Below are positions 33,900-46,241 of a stretch of DNA of 64,000 nucleotides, piece after piece. Every line of letters starts with the position of its first letter. Positions within the stretch are counted from its first letter, which is position 1. The position numbers and the translations under genes are program-made. The notes under the pieces were generated by a model, which saw only the letters and a list, made by a program, of their open reading frames with translations, was not told where the DNA came from and did no database searches. The DNA is from Phyllostachys edulis (Eukaryota > Streptophyta > Magnoliopsida > Poales > Poaceae): positions 33,592,838 to 33,656,837 of the forward strand of contig CM070561.1 in the NCBI GenBank assembly GCA_036346405.1, given 5' to 3'.

Positions 33900-36129
33900 A
33901 TTACTAAATGATACCAACTAAGTCTTAGCAAAGCTCAAACTTAGTGGTACGAACTGATTTTGTCATCATATCAGCTGGATTATCATGAGTACTTATCTTG
34001 TTGACTTTAATGTCACTTTGAGTAATGACACGTCAAATGTAATGATATCTGATGCCAACGTGCTTCGTTCTCATAAAACATACGATCCTTCGTAGGGCAA
34101 ATAGCGCTTTGACTGTCGCAGAATATTGTAGTTCAAGATATACTTCCATAAAGCTCAGTAAACAAATATTTTAGCCAAACGTCTTCTTTGCAAGCTTCAT
34201 AAATAGCTATATACTCGATTTCTAATACTCTTTGCTAGGACTAGCAATATATCTACTAACAACACTCAATGATTGAGATAAATCAGGGTGAGAACATCCC
34301 ATGGTATACATAAGCGAACCAACTACAATAGCATATGGAACTCTAGACATGTACTACTCAACTTCATCACGTGACTGTGGACATGGCACTGAAAAAAGTT
34401 TGAAATGTGCAACTAACGGAGTATTCACCTGTTTGGCCTTATGCATATTGAAACGACGAAGAACTTTATAAATATACCCTTTCTGACTTAGGTATAATTT
34501 TTCAAACCATCTATCTCTCGTAATTTCCATACGAAAAATCTTCTTTGCTGCACCGAGATCATTCATCTCAAATTCACTGCTCAATTGTGTCTTCAACTTT
34601 GAAATTTCTACTTTGTCTTTTGCAACAATCAACATATAGGAGCAAATAAATAGTTGAGTCTTTAATAGTCTTCAAATAAACACAGTTATCATAATTGGAT
34701 ATTTTAAAATCCTGAGATATCCTAAAGGAGTCAAATCTCTTGTATCACTATCCGGGTGATTAATTCAAACCATAAAGAGATTTCTTTAACTTGCAAGCAT
34801 AATTCTCCTTTCCCGGAAAGACAAAACCTTCCGGTTACTCCACATAAATGTTTTCCTCCAATTCCCCATGTAAGAGCGCAGTTTTCATGTCCAATTGTTC
34901 ATGCATAGCCGCCATGCTAAGTAAAGTACGAATGGAACTATGCTTCACAACATGAAAAGACATATGTGAAATCAATACCTTGAATTTGACTGAATCCTTT
35001 AGTAACGAATCTTGCCTTGTACCTAACCTCTTCGGTTGATGAAATGCCTTCTTTCTTCTTTAAGATCCATTTACAGCGAATAACCTTCTTATCAATTGGC
35101 AATTTGATCAGCTCCCAAGTGTCATTTTTCTCAAGAGATTGCATCTCATCATGCATGAAAACCATCCATCTCTCTGAAACACCAGAAGAGATAGTCTCTC
35201 AACAAGTGGAAGGTTCTGCGGTACCTTTAATTTCTTCTGCCATATTCAAAGCATAAGTAATAACATCAACTTCTGCAATCACTTTCTTGGGAGCTTGAAT
35301 ATTTCTTTTAGGTCTGTCGGCTGCAATGTAACGTTGTGGTGGTTGAAAGACAACAGGAACATCATGTATGTTTTTCTTCTTAGCTTCGGGTGTAGATCCT
35401 GAATCAATAACATGCTCCACATCCATGCTTTATTTCTGCGGCTTCTCACCGGGAACATCAATTGATGGTTTATCATGCAACATAGTAGATTCATCAAAAG
35501 TAACACTTCGGTAATAACCACATTTCTAGTTTCAGGATTCCACAATTTATATCCTTTCACACCAGGTTTGTAACTAAGAAAAATGCACTTAATGACTCTA
35601 GGCTCTAATTTATCATTGCTAACATGAGCATAAGCCTAACAACCAAATATTCTCAAATTTGAATAATTTGTTGGAGAACCAGACCATACCTCAACTGGAG
35701 TCTTTTTATCAATTGACAGGTTGAGTGACTAATTGATCAAATAAAAAGTAGTGGACGCGACTTTAGCCCAATAACTCATAGATAAGCCGGAGTTAGTTAA
35801 CATGGAACATACTTTCCCCATAATGGTTATATTCATGCGTTCGACCACACCATTTTGTTGAGGGGTACCTGGGACATTATAATGTGTCACAATGCCCTCT
35901 GATCTGCATAAAGCTTCAAATTCTCTAGAACAGACCTCTAAGCCATTATCAGTACGTAGCTTCTTGACATAATTGTCAGTTTGCTTTTCAGTAATAATCT
36001 TGCACTCCTTGAATGTCTTGAACACATCTGATTTGTGCTTCACTAAATATGGCCAAACTCTTATTGAATAATCATCAATGATGGTCAACATCTAGCCAGC
36101 ACCTCCAAGGGACAGAATATGGGATTCTC
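33900..36129 (-). pseudogene. Copia integrase, reverse transcriptase and RNase H remnant
   Basis: Reading down the minus strand, the integrase core starts at 36091 with IIDDYSIRVWPYLVKHKSDV, continues with LRTDNG, and then PGTPQQNGVVERMN, so the D, D and E positions are present. A linker follows to about 35250. RT begins at 35165 with QSLEKNDTWELIKLP and RCKWILKKKEG. The RT C-terminal part (34635-34354) has KTQLSSEFEMNDLGAAKKI and LSQKGYIYKVLRRFNM. Just before MLIVAKD, where copia RTs carry YVDD, the sequence reads about ICSY, so the catalytic Asp pair is lost. Several stops and frame changes separate the pieces. Copia enzymes normally act within a virus-like particle to copy and integrate element DNA; this copy cannot. 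Confidence 0.85.
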
Positions 36130-38532
36130 TGTCGGACCCTGGGTGTGGAATACCCGATGCCCTCGTGTGTGTACCATACTAGTCACATGATCAGTGGATA
36201 GTACACACATCCACAACATTGGTATACACAATATACGTACAACATGAAACAAATATGGTACTTAGCTTAAGCGATTACATATCAAGTGTATATTACACGG
36301 CTGACCGACCAAATTAAAGGACAAGTATCAAAAGTAGCAAGTAAACAATGAAAGCATATCAAACAAAACCCAAAATTCCAACAGTGTGCCCATCTATACC
36401 CTCAGGCAACTGACAAGGACAAGACCTAGCAAGATCCATCAATGAACCCACCGGTATCAGGTGCAAACAATGCGTTGTCTGGCATGGGCTGATCATCATA
36501 CTATGATCAACAATTTTAAGTAAGATTGAGTACATTTTGTACTCAACACGACTTATAGTATATCACAACAAAATTATAAATGCAAGGCTATCAAAGGATG
36601 AGGCTCTACACTACAAGTTATTTTTAGCATTAAGCAAGTTTAATTTGCAATATCGATAAGTAGTACTTTACAATGGAAATTTTAAAGAGCTATTGACTGA
36701 TAACAAAATAATCAAGTAAGTAACATAACAAAAGTAAACTCACAACCCTCCTCGGTTGTGATTAATATTTTATTTTGAGCCATAGACATGACTCAAGTTA
36801 TCAACAAAAAAAATCATCCTCACATTTTCCAACAAGTCTGGTTTGTTTGCAAAAGTCAAGTCTATACACGAAAAAATGACACTTATCATGCTCATCACTG
36901 TGAGCACCATTATTTAAATAGATTTACACTATGTAAAGGTGTATAACTTTACCCACACGATGCAAGCTCTCTAGTTTATTTGGCATCCGTCGACACCATC
37001 GCTCACGATCTTTTAGTAAGCAGTCTAGAGTTCGCAACGAAGCCTTTACATCACCTAGTCCTAACTTTGCACTATCCCGGCAAATGAAAACCGTCACTTC
37101 GATCCCGAGTACCTCCGTAAAAGTGAGGCATCCACCGTTGTGTCAGCAAGCTACGTCCTCAACACCTTGGTGAAGGGAGCCCCTTTGAGCAAACCTACCC
37201 GGATATGCTCGTACTACTATGGTCTACCAATATGCAAGGCTAGACCTAGACGACTTAATCAGCTAAGACCACTCTAGTTTAGCTGTGTGGTTGTACTCTT
37301 ACGCTTAGGTTGGATATACCGGCGTTCGGTCCTTAATCGATCCTAGCGAGAATCTCCCTCTATCTACTTGTGAGATACACCTCTCACACTTCTCAGATTA
37401 TAATGTAGCTCGCCCGCGTCACAAACTAAGTTTTTCATTTTCATTTTTATACAAAATAATATAGGTAACCCCTCTGGACTATATTTCAAAATCTCCCAAA
37501 TTCACACTCACAAATTCTACATTTATTCAATTTTAGCGAGACTAGAGTCCGACTAAGCATCTATTCGACATCCCTAATTGAAATACCAAAATTAACATCA
37601 TTTATTGTCCAAACCATATCCTAAAGGCTACAACAATAAGGATATCAATATTTCAAGGAGGATCATGCATACAATAGGAATATAACTACCATTATTGCAA
37701 ATATAGCAATTTTAAGCAAACATACACACATGCATAATTGATTTTGCAAAAAGAATTACAATATTTGAAATAATAGGATAAACATGGTCAAAGGGGGTTC
37801 TTTCCTTGCTCTGGTATCTCGGAGCATGAGGATGGAGGTTCATTGGAAATTTCGTTCGCGATATCCACGTTTATTCAAAAAGATCCGAGAGCAAATTACA
37901 AATAGTAAAATAATTTCATAAGCAATAAAATACAAATATTTTTGCATATTCACATAGAGCATGATTTTATATGAATTTATAAAAAAGATTCATTTAATTT
38001 GGAGTTCATATGCAAAAGTTATTAATGTTTTCAATTTGCTCGGTTTGAAAAATCCTGAAATAATAAAAAGGTGGCATCAAAAGTGTATTTTCTAAGGTTT
38101 ACGCTTTCCAATAGATAAAATGTATTTTCCTCTAAACTAAAGGCAACTTTTCTTATTTTTATATTTTTCCGTATTTTATTAACTTACATGTGGGCCCTAC
38201 TTGTTAGTGACTCATCTTTTTTATTTCACGATTTTATTTATAAAAACAGTGGCAGTTGCACATGTCATAGACTAATTAGTTTATTAACTAAATGATTAAA
38301 TCCTAATTTGATTTAATCTATTGACAGCTGGGGTCCACATGTCAGTCTCTCGGTTTTAAAACACGTTTTAAAGCCGGGAATAATGAGTGGTCCCACAAGT
38401 CAGTGACTCATATACTAAACACGTTTAAAAATAGATTTATGATTATCTTTTCAACCGGCCGCACTTTTCATACACTCATTACACTTAACCTTACTTAGCA
38501 CTAATCCTCCCCTGATCACATGGGTCCCACCG

Positions 38533-38580
<48 letters not shown>

Positions 38581-40328
38581 GCAGAGCATGCACGGCCGAA
38601 GGCAATGGCACGCTCGCCGGTGGTGAATGGCGCGATGAGTGGCGGGATGGAAAGAGGGAAGCAAGGTGAAGCCATGGGTGGTGGTAGCGGCGGCACAGAT
38701 GGCCGGAGGTGCCATTACAACAAAGAGAGGTGGCGAGAAGCTTTGGGTCGATGACAGCTTTGGAGAAGGAGGCTTTCCCTGGGCTAAAGGAGGGGTACGC
38801 TGGACTCAGTGAGTCTAGGCGATGTTAGTGGGCTAGGCACGGGGACCTAGGGTCACCGGAGGTGAGCCGACGGTGGTTTTTGTGGCAGCGCCATGGGTGG
38901 CCACGGGGAAAAGGGTGCTAGCGACTGGTCCTTGGCAAATTGAAGCACAAATGATATTCAGAGGCTTACCATGATCACGAGGAATGTGTCAATGAAGTCG
39001 GGGAAGGTCCAAGGCGGCTTGTCGACAGTGAGAAGTGGCGGCGCAGAGAGGTCCCTCGACGAAGGTGTTCAACATTGATGGAAATGCTACAAGAAGTGTC
39101 ACATTAGCTCACTGGTGTTCTAGGGATGGTGTAGACGCAAGGAATTGGACAGGGACTCACGGAGTCTCAAGGATGGTCAAAAATGGTGGTGACGGTCGAG
39201 AAGGAAGAAGATGACAGTGAAGCTCGGATTCACAGCGAGTTTGCCTACGTTAAGTGAGGGGATTAGGTGAGTGAGGGATGAAACACGTGATGATGCGCTT
39301 GGAGGGAGTCCAAACCTTCTGGTTTAGTAGGAACGCGACATCATGGATCGGGCGTGCGCCGGAGTCGAGGACGAAGGCGATCGTGTTCATGCTATGAGGC
39401 TTCAGAAGCTGCAATAAGCAAATGAGAATGATGAGTGAAGCTCAAGGGTCAGAATGATGTGAATGTCGTGGGAAAAGAGGCTCACTAGAGTGGCAGAGCT
39501 GCAAAAGCGTGCCCACCGGTGTAGAGAATGACGCACACGTTCCTGTGAGACCAAGGAGTGACAAACTCAGGTTTGTGCGAAAATAGATTAGGGGCGAGCT
39601 AAGGAAGACAATGAAGCGGTCATGGTTTGAAGTATAGAAGAGAATTGCGCGAGAATGATGGCGAGAAGGCGGCGGTTGCATGAGAATCTCACTGGCGCGC
39701 TATAGTGTCTCTGCCAGTGTGGGAAAAGGTGGCGACAGGTAGGTTACTAGCATGGGCGAGGGCAAGCAGAGGCAACAAGAGCAGGTGAAGTCACAAAACG
39801 GTGGGCGGTGGTCGAAACCAACGGGCGTAGCAGGGATGGGCGCGACACGTTGGCACGCGGAGACGAAGGCGAGGTGGATGAAGGGTCTTGGCGGGTGGGG
39901 CCAGCGTGTCAATGAGCATGAGGAGCGGGGATACGATTCAAGCTGGCTCGGGCACGAGAGTAGTGGGCCGAGCTGGGTTTCGGCCCATTAGGTGAGCGGG
40001 AAATTCAAAATAGGTTTTGAATTTTTTAGAAAAGACTAATTGATGTTTGAATTTCTAAACATAGCAAACATGCTCCAAAATTAATGAGTATATTTGTGGA
40101 GGTTGCTGACCCCGTGTAGTTTATTGTATAATTTTTCCAAAATTTTTTGTGTTCTGAATTTTTCTCGAAAATTCTTTCAATCTGTTGTTTGCATATAACT
40201 TTAATATTTGATTTATGCAAAAGTTCAAAAACATGCTCAAAATATTTTCCCACATATAAACATGCTCAAAATTGTTCCCTCATTTATTTTTAACTACTTT
40301 CCCAAAATTAGGATTTTGGGATGTTACA
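36130..40328 (-). repeat. Solo LTR (4.2 kb) inserted in copia
   Basis: It starts TGTCGGACCCTGGG and ends GGGATGTTACA on the plus strand; these are the reverse complements of an LTR end and start. The flanks TTCTC (36125-36129) and TTCTT (40329-40333) are a near-perfect 5-bp TSD. No PBS or pol is inside. It is the full-length relative of the truncated copy at 24247. It splits the copia pol between the pre-integrase and integrase regions. Confidence 0.82.
38536..38573 (+). repeat. (AG)n microsatellite
   Basis: Nineteen AG dinucleotides in an uninterrupted run inside the solo LTR; the related LTR at 24247 has only a short GAGAGAG at the matching point (about 26660). Confidence 0.95.
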
Positions 40329-40592
40329 TTCTTCCCACAAATCAGAATGAACATAATCCAATATGCCTTTGTAGAGTAAATTGATGTGCTGAACCTCACC
40401 CTCTTTTATTTGCCGAAGACACAGTGTTCACCAAAACTTCAACTCGATGCTTTGACCATCAAGGAGTCCTCTTTTGCTTAATTTTATCATGGCAATTTCA
40501 CTTATATGCCCCAAATGCATATGCCAATGATTAGTAGTATTAGAATCAGATGATTTATTTGAGGCAACAGTAGCATTACCTAAAATTATAGT
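40329..40592 (-). pseudogene. Copia GAG-pre-integrase segment
   Basis: The minus strand reads NHWHMHLGHISE and LSKRGLLDG, the GAG-pre-integrase zinc-region signature of copia polyproteins. It is bounded on one side by the 4.2-kb solo LTR and on the other by the Tat element, and continues at 57045 once the Tat element is set aside. Confidence 0.85.
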
Positions 40593-41013
40593 TGTTGGAA
40601 GAATATTTTATCCCCTTTGTGGGACCCACTCCACAGAGAAAACACCTGCTTAACAGCTTAAGAAATGTATCTGCCTTGCAAAGGTCGATTGTACCCCTCA
40701 TTTGTACTCGTAGGCTAGCTACTCCCCCAAGGGGTATTTTGGTCATTTGTACAGGCTTGGGAGCCTATAAATACCCCATGTACCTCTCTCATTGGGGGGG
40801 GGGCTCTCTTGAGCATTATATGAAGAGAAGTCATCAGGTGAGCCTCCGAGAGGAACCCTCGAACCCCCGTAGGCCATCGACAGGAGTAGGGCGGTCCTCT
40901 TAGACCCCTGAACCTGTATATACCCCTGTGTCATGCTCGCTCTCATGGACGACAGCCCGTAGCATGGCCGACGTTCGCCCTCTCACTCGTGTTTGATTTT
41001 TACACCATCAACA
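40593..41013 (+). repeat. Tat element 5' LTR
   Basis: It starts TGTTGGAAGAATATTTTATC and ends TACACCATCAACA, with a TATA box (TATAAATA, 40766-40773) and a run of G (40795-40804). It pairs with 56625-57044. Open frames in it (40592-40903) are not genes. Confidence 0.93.
40766..40773 (+). promoter_or_regulatory. TATA box in Tat 5' LTR
   Basis: TATAAATA in the context GAGCCTATAAATACCCC is preserved in the 3' LTR except for one base downstream, marking the element's own Pol II promoter. Confidence 0.7.
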
Positions 41014-41031
41014 TTGGCGCCGTAGCTAATC
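41014..41031 (+). promoter_or_regulatory. Primer-binding site of Tat element
   Basis: TTGGCGCCGTAGCTAATC follows the 5' LTR directly. The TTGGCGCCG start matches the PBS commonly seen in Tat-lineage elements; the exact tRNA (probably tRNA-Arg) is family knowledge and not shown here. Confidence 0.65.
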
Positions 41032-41042
41032 GACAGAAGGCT

Positions 41043-44000
41043 ATGGCTTCTACCAAGAAGTACTCCAAGTCCACGAGGCCTCCTCCTACTCTAGAGCATC
41101 AAGAGCCCGCGGACGACTAGTCCGTTCTTCGAAGAAACCCAAGGCGCGGGTTATCCTCGGAGATCGGGGCTGTCCACCCCGGGGTGGACAACGTCCTACG
41201 CATCCCCGGGCTGTGTTGGGACCCAAAATATGCAATTCTGGACCCTCTGTGTATAATGCACTAGTCCAGGATCACGCTAGTGCACACAATGTCAACATTG
41301 AATATCGATCCACACAAGCGATTAATAATATAAACGAGTAATTTGATAACAAATAAGGGTTTAGACCTTATGGTCGAGTTTACAATTATTAAGCCACGCA
41401 GGGCTAGCAAGAAATAAAATAGCAGCGGAACGAAGAAAACTTCAGCGGAATCCCATCAATTCACCACAGGCAACTGACTGGGATCAAGACCCTACGATCA
41501 AGCACCTTCGATGAACTCCTCTTCGAAAGCAAGCGAAGACTCCTCCTCTTTTGTTGCATATTTTACAACAAGCATGAGTACACACTGTACTCGCAAGTCA
41601 TACCACAGAAATGCAATTATAGATGCAGGCTTATTCCAAAGGAATGGCTTCTGTGGTTCTTTTGCAGAAATGCAGTATTTGCAATTTAAATACAAGTAAT
41701 AGATTGAAAGCATAATTCAAAACAAATAGACAATAATAATTTGACAGTTTTAGTTCACAAAGACATATAGCCTAAACAAGTTATTCACATAGCCATATGA
41801 CTTAAGTCACACAGCTCCCTTCCCAAGGTTTTCATGAAAATCTACCCATCGAGCATGTCCATGACCGCGGATGCGGCTATTCGAATAGTTTGCTTAACAC
41901 TCTACAGAGGTTGTACACTTTACCCACAAGATACAACTAGTGTAGCTAGCACTAGCCGTAACAAAACAGTTCAGAAACTTCATCTTGACATTGACACTCC
42001 GGGTATGCTTAGCCGCCACAGACGCACACCGTTGGACAGGGACACGGTGAACCGCCCCGTGATGCGACTACTTGGTAGTACACACCTCCACCCAATCCGA
42101 CACAGCTAACCTACAACCTGAGTAATCAATGCCAAGACTCCATAACTTACTAAGTTAGGCTCGTCCCATCAGACATGTGGTTATACGAAAGGCTCAGTTC
42201 AATGGCACACAAAGTTAAGTCCTTAGTTGACTGGGGCAAGACTTCCAAACTCTAGCCTAACATTCCCGCCAACACAGATCCACCATAAAAGTATACCAGA
42301 CCACTTGCCCCTGTCCAAAACTTTTTCCCACCCTGTTGGTTAAGTGCAACATATGCCATCAACGAGTAATAGCACATAGTACACACAGATTCTATCACAT
42401 AGTTCCATAGTCACTTAGTCATGTTTATATTTGCAACTACAAGAGATGGTGACTCGTAGCATGGCTAAGCAAACTAATCGCATCTAACCAACCCACGTTG
42501 GTAATACACTAGCACCAACTAAATAAACCAAACTAGGGTGACAAAAGATTATGGCATACAATTAGACAAGGAGGTCATAACAAATTAGAGATTAACTAAT
42601 CCCAAAAGCATTGAAATAAATAATTAAAGTAAATGCAGTAATTTAAATCAATATAACTTTTGAAAACTGGGTTCAACATGATCAAATGTATAACTTACCT
42701 TGGAAAAGGTCTTGGTATTGATCTTGGTCTTGAGATGCTCCTTGCTCTTCAAAACCTCCCGAGGTATCAACGTCTACTCGCAAACGAAACAAACAAACAA
42801 AACAAAATAAATAAAACAGAGGCAAAACAAACTCCAAAAATTAATTAAAAATCTCAGATAGGTAGATCTTGAATTTAGATGAATTTAGAAATTTAAATGG
42901 GCTCAATCGGAGTTCGGATGCAAAAGATATGGGCTTTGGAATATTGAAACTACAAGAAAAACCCTAAAAAGGATTTTCTGGAATTATTCTTTTACGGAAA
43001 ACGGAATAATGACGTCGGCTGACGTCAGCGAAGGATTTTCCACCGGAAAGAAAAATAAAAAGAAATCCACCTGACAGGTGGGACCCACTATCGGTGTAAT
43101 GGCTCATGGTGGACTAAGTCTACGGAGGCTTTGGATCTAGATTTTGGTTTACTGCACACGTGCACGCTGACTTGGCGTGACACGTTGACGACACCTCGGC
43201 GAAGATGCTGACTTGGCTGTTGACACGGCTCAACACGTGGGCGCCACATCACTGATGACGCCATCTCGCCGGTGACACTTCTGGACGGCGGCAGCAACGG
43301 CGGATGATGGCGCACCGGCAAGGGCGAGTGGTGCCAGGAGATAGCTGACATTATTGCACACGTTTTGGTACCCAGCTTGGCTCGGGAGGACAGCTGTGGT
43401 GGCCGGAGTTGACATCGGAGCGGAGGACGGTATCGGCTGTTGTCGGGATCAACCACTGGGGACGCCCTGAAGCAAAGGAGGGGTGCACAAGGTGACGGCC
43501 GCGACGAGGAAGTCGGCAATGCGGTCCACAGAGACGGAGCACCGACGGTGGCGGCGGAATTTGGGATTTTGCCTACGGCGGCCAAAGCCCTAGAACTTGA
43601 AATTCTGGCGGCGCTAAGGCTGTAGGAGGGGAACGAGGTGGGGTTTCAGGCTGAGGAGGCCTGGACGGTCCTTGGGGTCCCTTTTATAGGGGATCAGCGC
43701 GCCGGGATAAGGAAATCCCCAAAAGAGTCCGAAGCGGCTACGAGATTGTTTTAGAGATAGAAGCGGATAAAGGATGGGATTGATCTGATTCTGGTGCGGA
43801 GAGATAAGGAAACGGATTCCACGCGTCTTCTAGTTGCACTTCAGTTGGAGATTCGTCCCCTGTCGCTACGAGTTCGAGCTCCTCCCATGGCGGCCATTGG
43901 AGCGAAGCTCAGCGAAGAAGGAACGGAGGAGGATGACGCAAAGACGGGCCCACTGGGCACGGTACAAGGAAGAGGAGTCTTGCGTCTTGCGCGGGCTTTG

Positions 44001-46099
44001 GCCTTTGGTAGCGGACTGGGCCGAGCCATGGGAAAAACATGTGCCACGACTGGCCGAAGGGAATAGGATCGCCGAGGAAAGGAGTCGGCCGAGACCAAAT
44101 CTGAGATTTTAAATACTTTTTCTTTTTAATAAAATACCGTAAATTCAAATAAGCAATAGAAAATAGCAAATGAACTTGGAAAAATTCCAGAAAAATCTGA
44201 AAAATATATCCAAGCCCAAGGAACCCAAATAAATTAGTTTTGACCATTGTTGATGTTGACTTTAATCATATTAAATTATTTTGATGTACAAGGTCCATAT
44301 TAAGCTTTGGATTTAAATTCAAATAAAATCCAAATGGTGAATTTTCTCCTACTAACTATTTAAAAGATTTTTAAAGCTCAGAAAATTGGGATGTTACAAA
44401 CTGCCAAGCATTCCCACATCCATCGCACCAACTGGCATAGTGTCTAGCCAAAGGCAAGAGGCCCGAAGTGTCATCGACGCTCTAGGGCCGTCCGCAGCTC
44501 CTGGGGAGCTCAACGTCACTAATTGCCAAGTAATGGTGGAGGCAACCACAAGGCAGGTGGTAGACTACATGATGGCCGCATATCATACTCCCGGTGGCCC
44601 TCAACACGTCTCTCCGCTCCTAGCACCACCTTTAATTCAAGTGGCCTCTGACCTGGACACGTGGGGAGTTTTCCTTGGAGGGGTGCAAGGGGGACATCTT
44701 TACAACCTCCCTCCACTCGCCCACGTGGCGGTGATGAACGGGGCTCCTTACTGGCTGATGCACCCACCGAACTCTAGATTGGGGGGGGGGGGCGCTCAGC
44801 CCGTTCCATTACAGTTCATTCCGTCGCCTCAGCCTCCGAGGCCTGAGTTCATACCCTTTGGAATGGGCACTCCGCGGCCCCCCTCTTTAAGCTCCTCCAC
44901 CTGGGCAGATGCGCCTGCACCCGGAGATGGTAAACCAGCTCCCTCCAGTTAATGCAAGGCTCCACCCCCAAGGTGTTACATGGCCAGGGGCAACTAGGGA
45001 GCCCGTAGGACCAAAAGTTGTTCCTCCCCTGGTGCCCCCTTCAGCACCTTCAAGCGGGTGAACCGTTCCACCCATCATAGCCCAAGGGCACTCACCAAGC
45101 CGCAATGATTCACATCAAGGAGGCTGCAGCCAAGGCGGTCAGAAGGACATGTACTCTGCGGGCACTAGACGTGTCCCTGTGCCACCAATCGGATCCGTTG
45201 GGGAGTGTGGTCGCCACCGCCGTGAAGAAATAAATGTTGAATTACTAATCTCCCGACCGGATCAAGCTATAAGTCAACGTGGGTGCTCCAACTCGCCAAT
45301 GCACTTGCACCATCGCCACCACTGGCAGGCATCCAACTCTTCCAGCTCAGGAGAGCCTCGCCACCGCCGTCGTCGCACCACGTGATCACCATCACCTCGC
45401 ACACAAAGGGACAGGGGCGTCTCAGAGACTAGGAACCCTCTCGCACGAGACATCTGTAAAATTCCTTTTCAATCGAAGTTCCGCCAGCGTAACCTCGGGC
45501 CTTATGATGGGGACTCTGACCCCATGCAATTCCTGGAGGTATACTCCATGGCGATTCAGGTTGGGGGAGGTGGAGAAGTAGAGATGTGCAACTGCCTCCC
45601 CCTGTTCCTCTCCGGAACGGCACATTCCTGGTTCTTCAACCAAAAGAAAGGCTCCATCTATTGTTGGGACCAGCTGAGGGAAGAGTTCAGCGTGAACTTC
45701 TAAGGAAGCTACAAGCGCCCCATGCTCCCTAACCAACTCTTTATTGTCAAGCAGTAGAAGGGTGAATCCACAAGAGAATTTCTTAAGTGCTTTTCTAAAG
45801 TGCGAAGCCAAGTGGCAGATGCCCCAGACTCCACGGTCATCAATGCATGCAAGGAAGGGCTGCTCCTAGGAGAACTCAATCATGCGCTTGGGAGAGATCC
45901 CCCGAGGACAACCCATGAGTTCTTCGAGGTCGTGGAAAAATACGCCCGGGGGGAAGAAGATGACCAGCCAAGAAGGGATTTCACCCGCAGGACGAGAGCA
46001 TCTCCCCCGGGAGGAAGTCAAAAGGCTCCTCCGGGAAGAGGGGCAAGGACCGGAGGGATCACTCTAGTGGTGGACGCGACTCCAAAGTCCTCGTCGTGA
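41043..46099 (+). pseudogene. Tat gag (interrupted by solo LTR; stops)
   Basis: ATG at 41043 opens MASTKKYSKSTRPPPTLEHQ and meets TAG at 41118. After the inserted LTR the same frame resumes at 44399 with IPTSIAPTG. Downstream, gag core sequence runs from about 45440 to 46060: a segment near 45490 reading YDGDSDPMQFLEVYSMAI, then LPLFLSGTAHSWFFNQ, and from 45800 RSQVADAPDSTVINACKEG and FFEVVEKYARGEED. TAA at 45701 and TAG at 45755 interrupt the core, and TGA ends the frame at 46099. Gag normally forms the virus-like particle. The N-terminal extension is rich in Pro and low in complexity, as is usual for this lineage. Confidence 0.8.
41214..44398 (-). repeat. Solo LTR (3.2 kb) nested in Tat gag
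   Basis: It starts TGTTGGGACCC and ends GGGATGTTACA, in reverse orientation to its relative at 8922-11853. The 5-mers GGCTG and AACTG flank it; they differ at two positions, both G-to-A changes. The gag frame reads through once the LTR and one flank copy are ignored, which supports a 5-bp duplication. The promoter-like CTATAAAAGG lies on the minus strand near 43680-43689. GC-rich open frames inside (43088-44247) are not genes. Confidence 0.85.
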
Positions 46100-46241
46100 C
46101 CGACGTACCTACGCAGGAGTGTGGGGGCAAATCCACTAGAGGACCCAAGAAGGACTCAAGGCCTAAAGCCCACCGAAAGGAACGTCCTAATGAAGGCCGC
46201 AATGAAAAAAAAGGAGCAACCCAAATCAAGGAGATGGACGC

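Noticed and set aside
40592..40946. 103-codon plus frame, and its duplicate near 56585-56854
   Set aside because: Both are LTR sequence of the Tat element.
44386..44398. Apparent start of a 188-codon frame beginning in the LTR
   Set aside because: The first codons are LTR sequence and start at TTG; the real gag frame begins at 41043 and is interrupted by the LTR.
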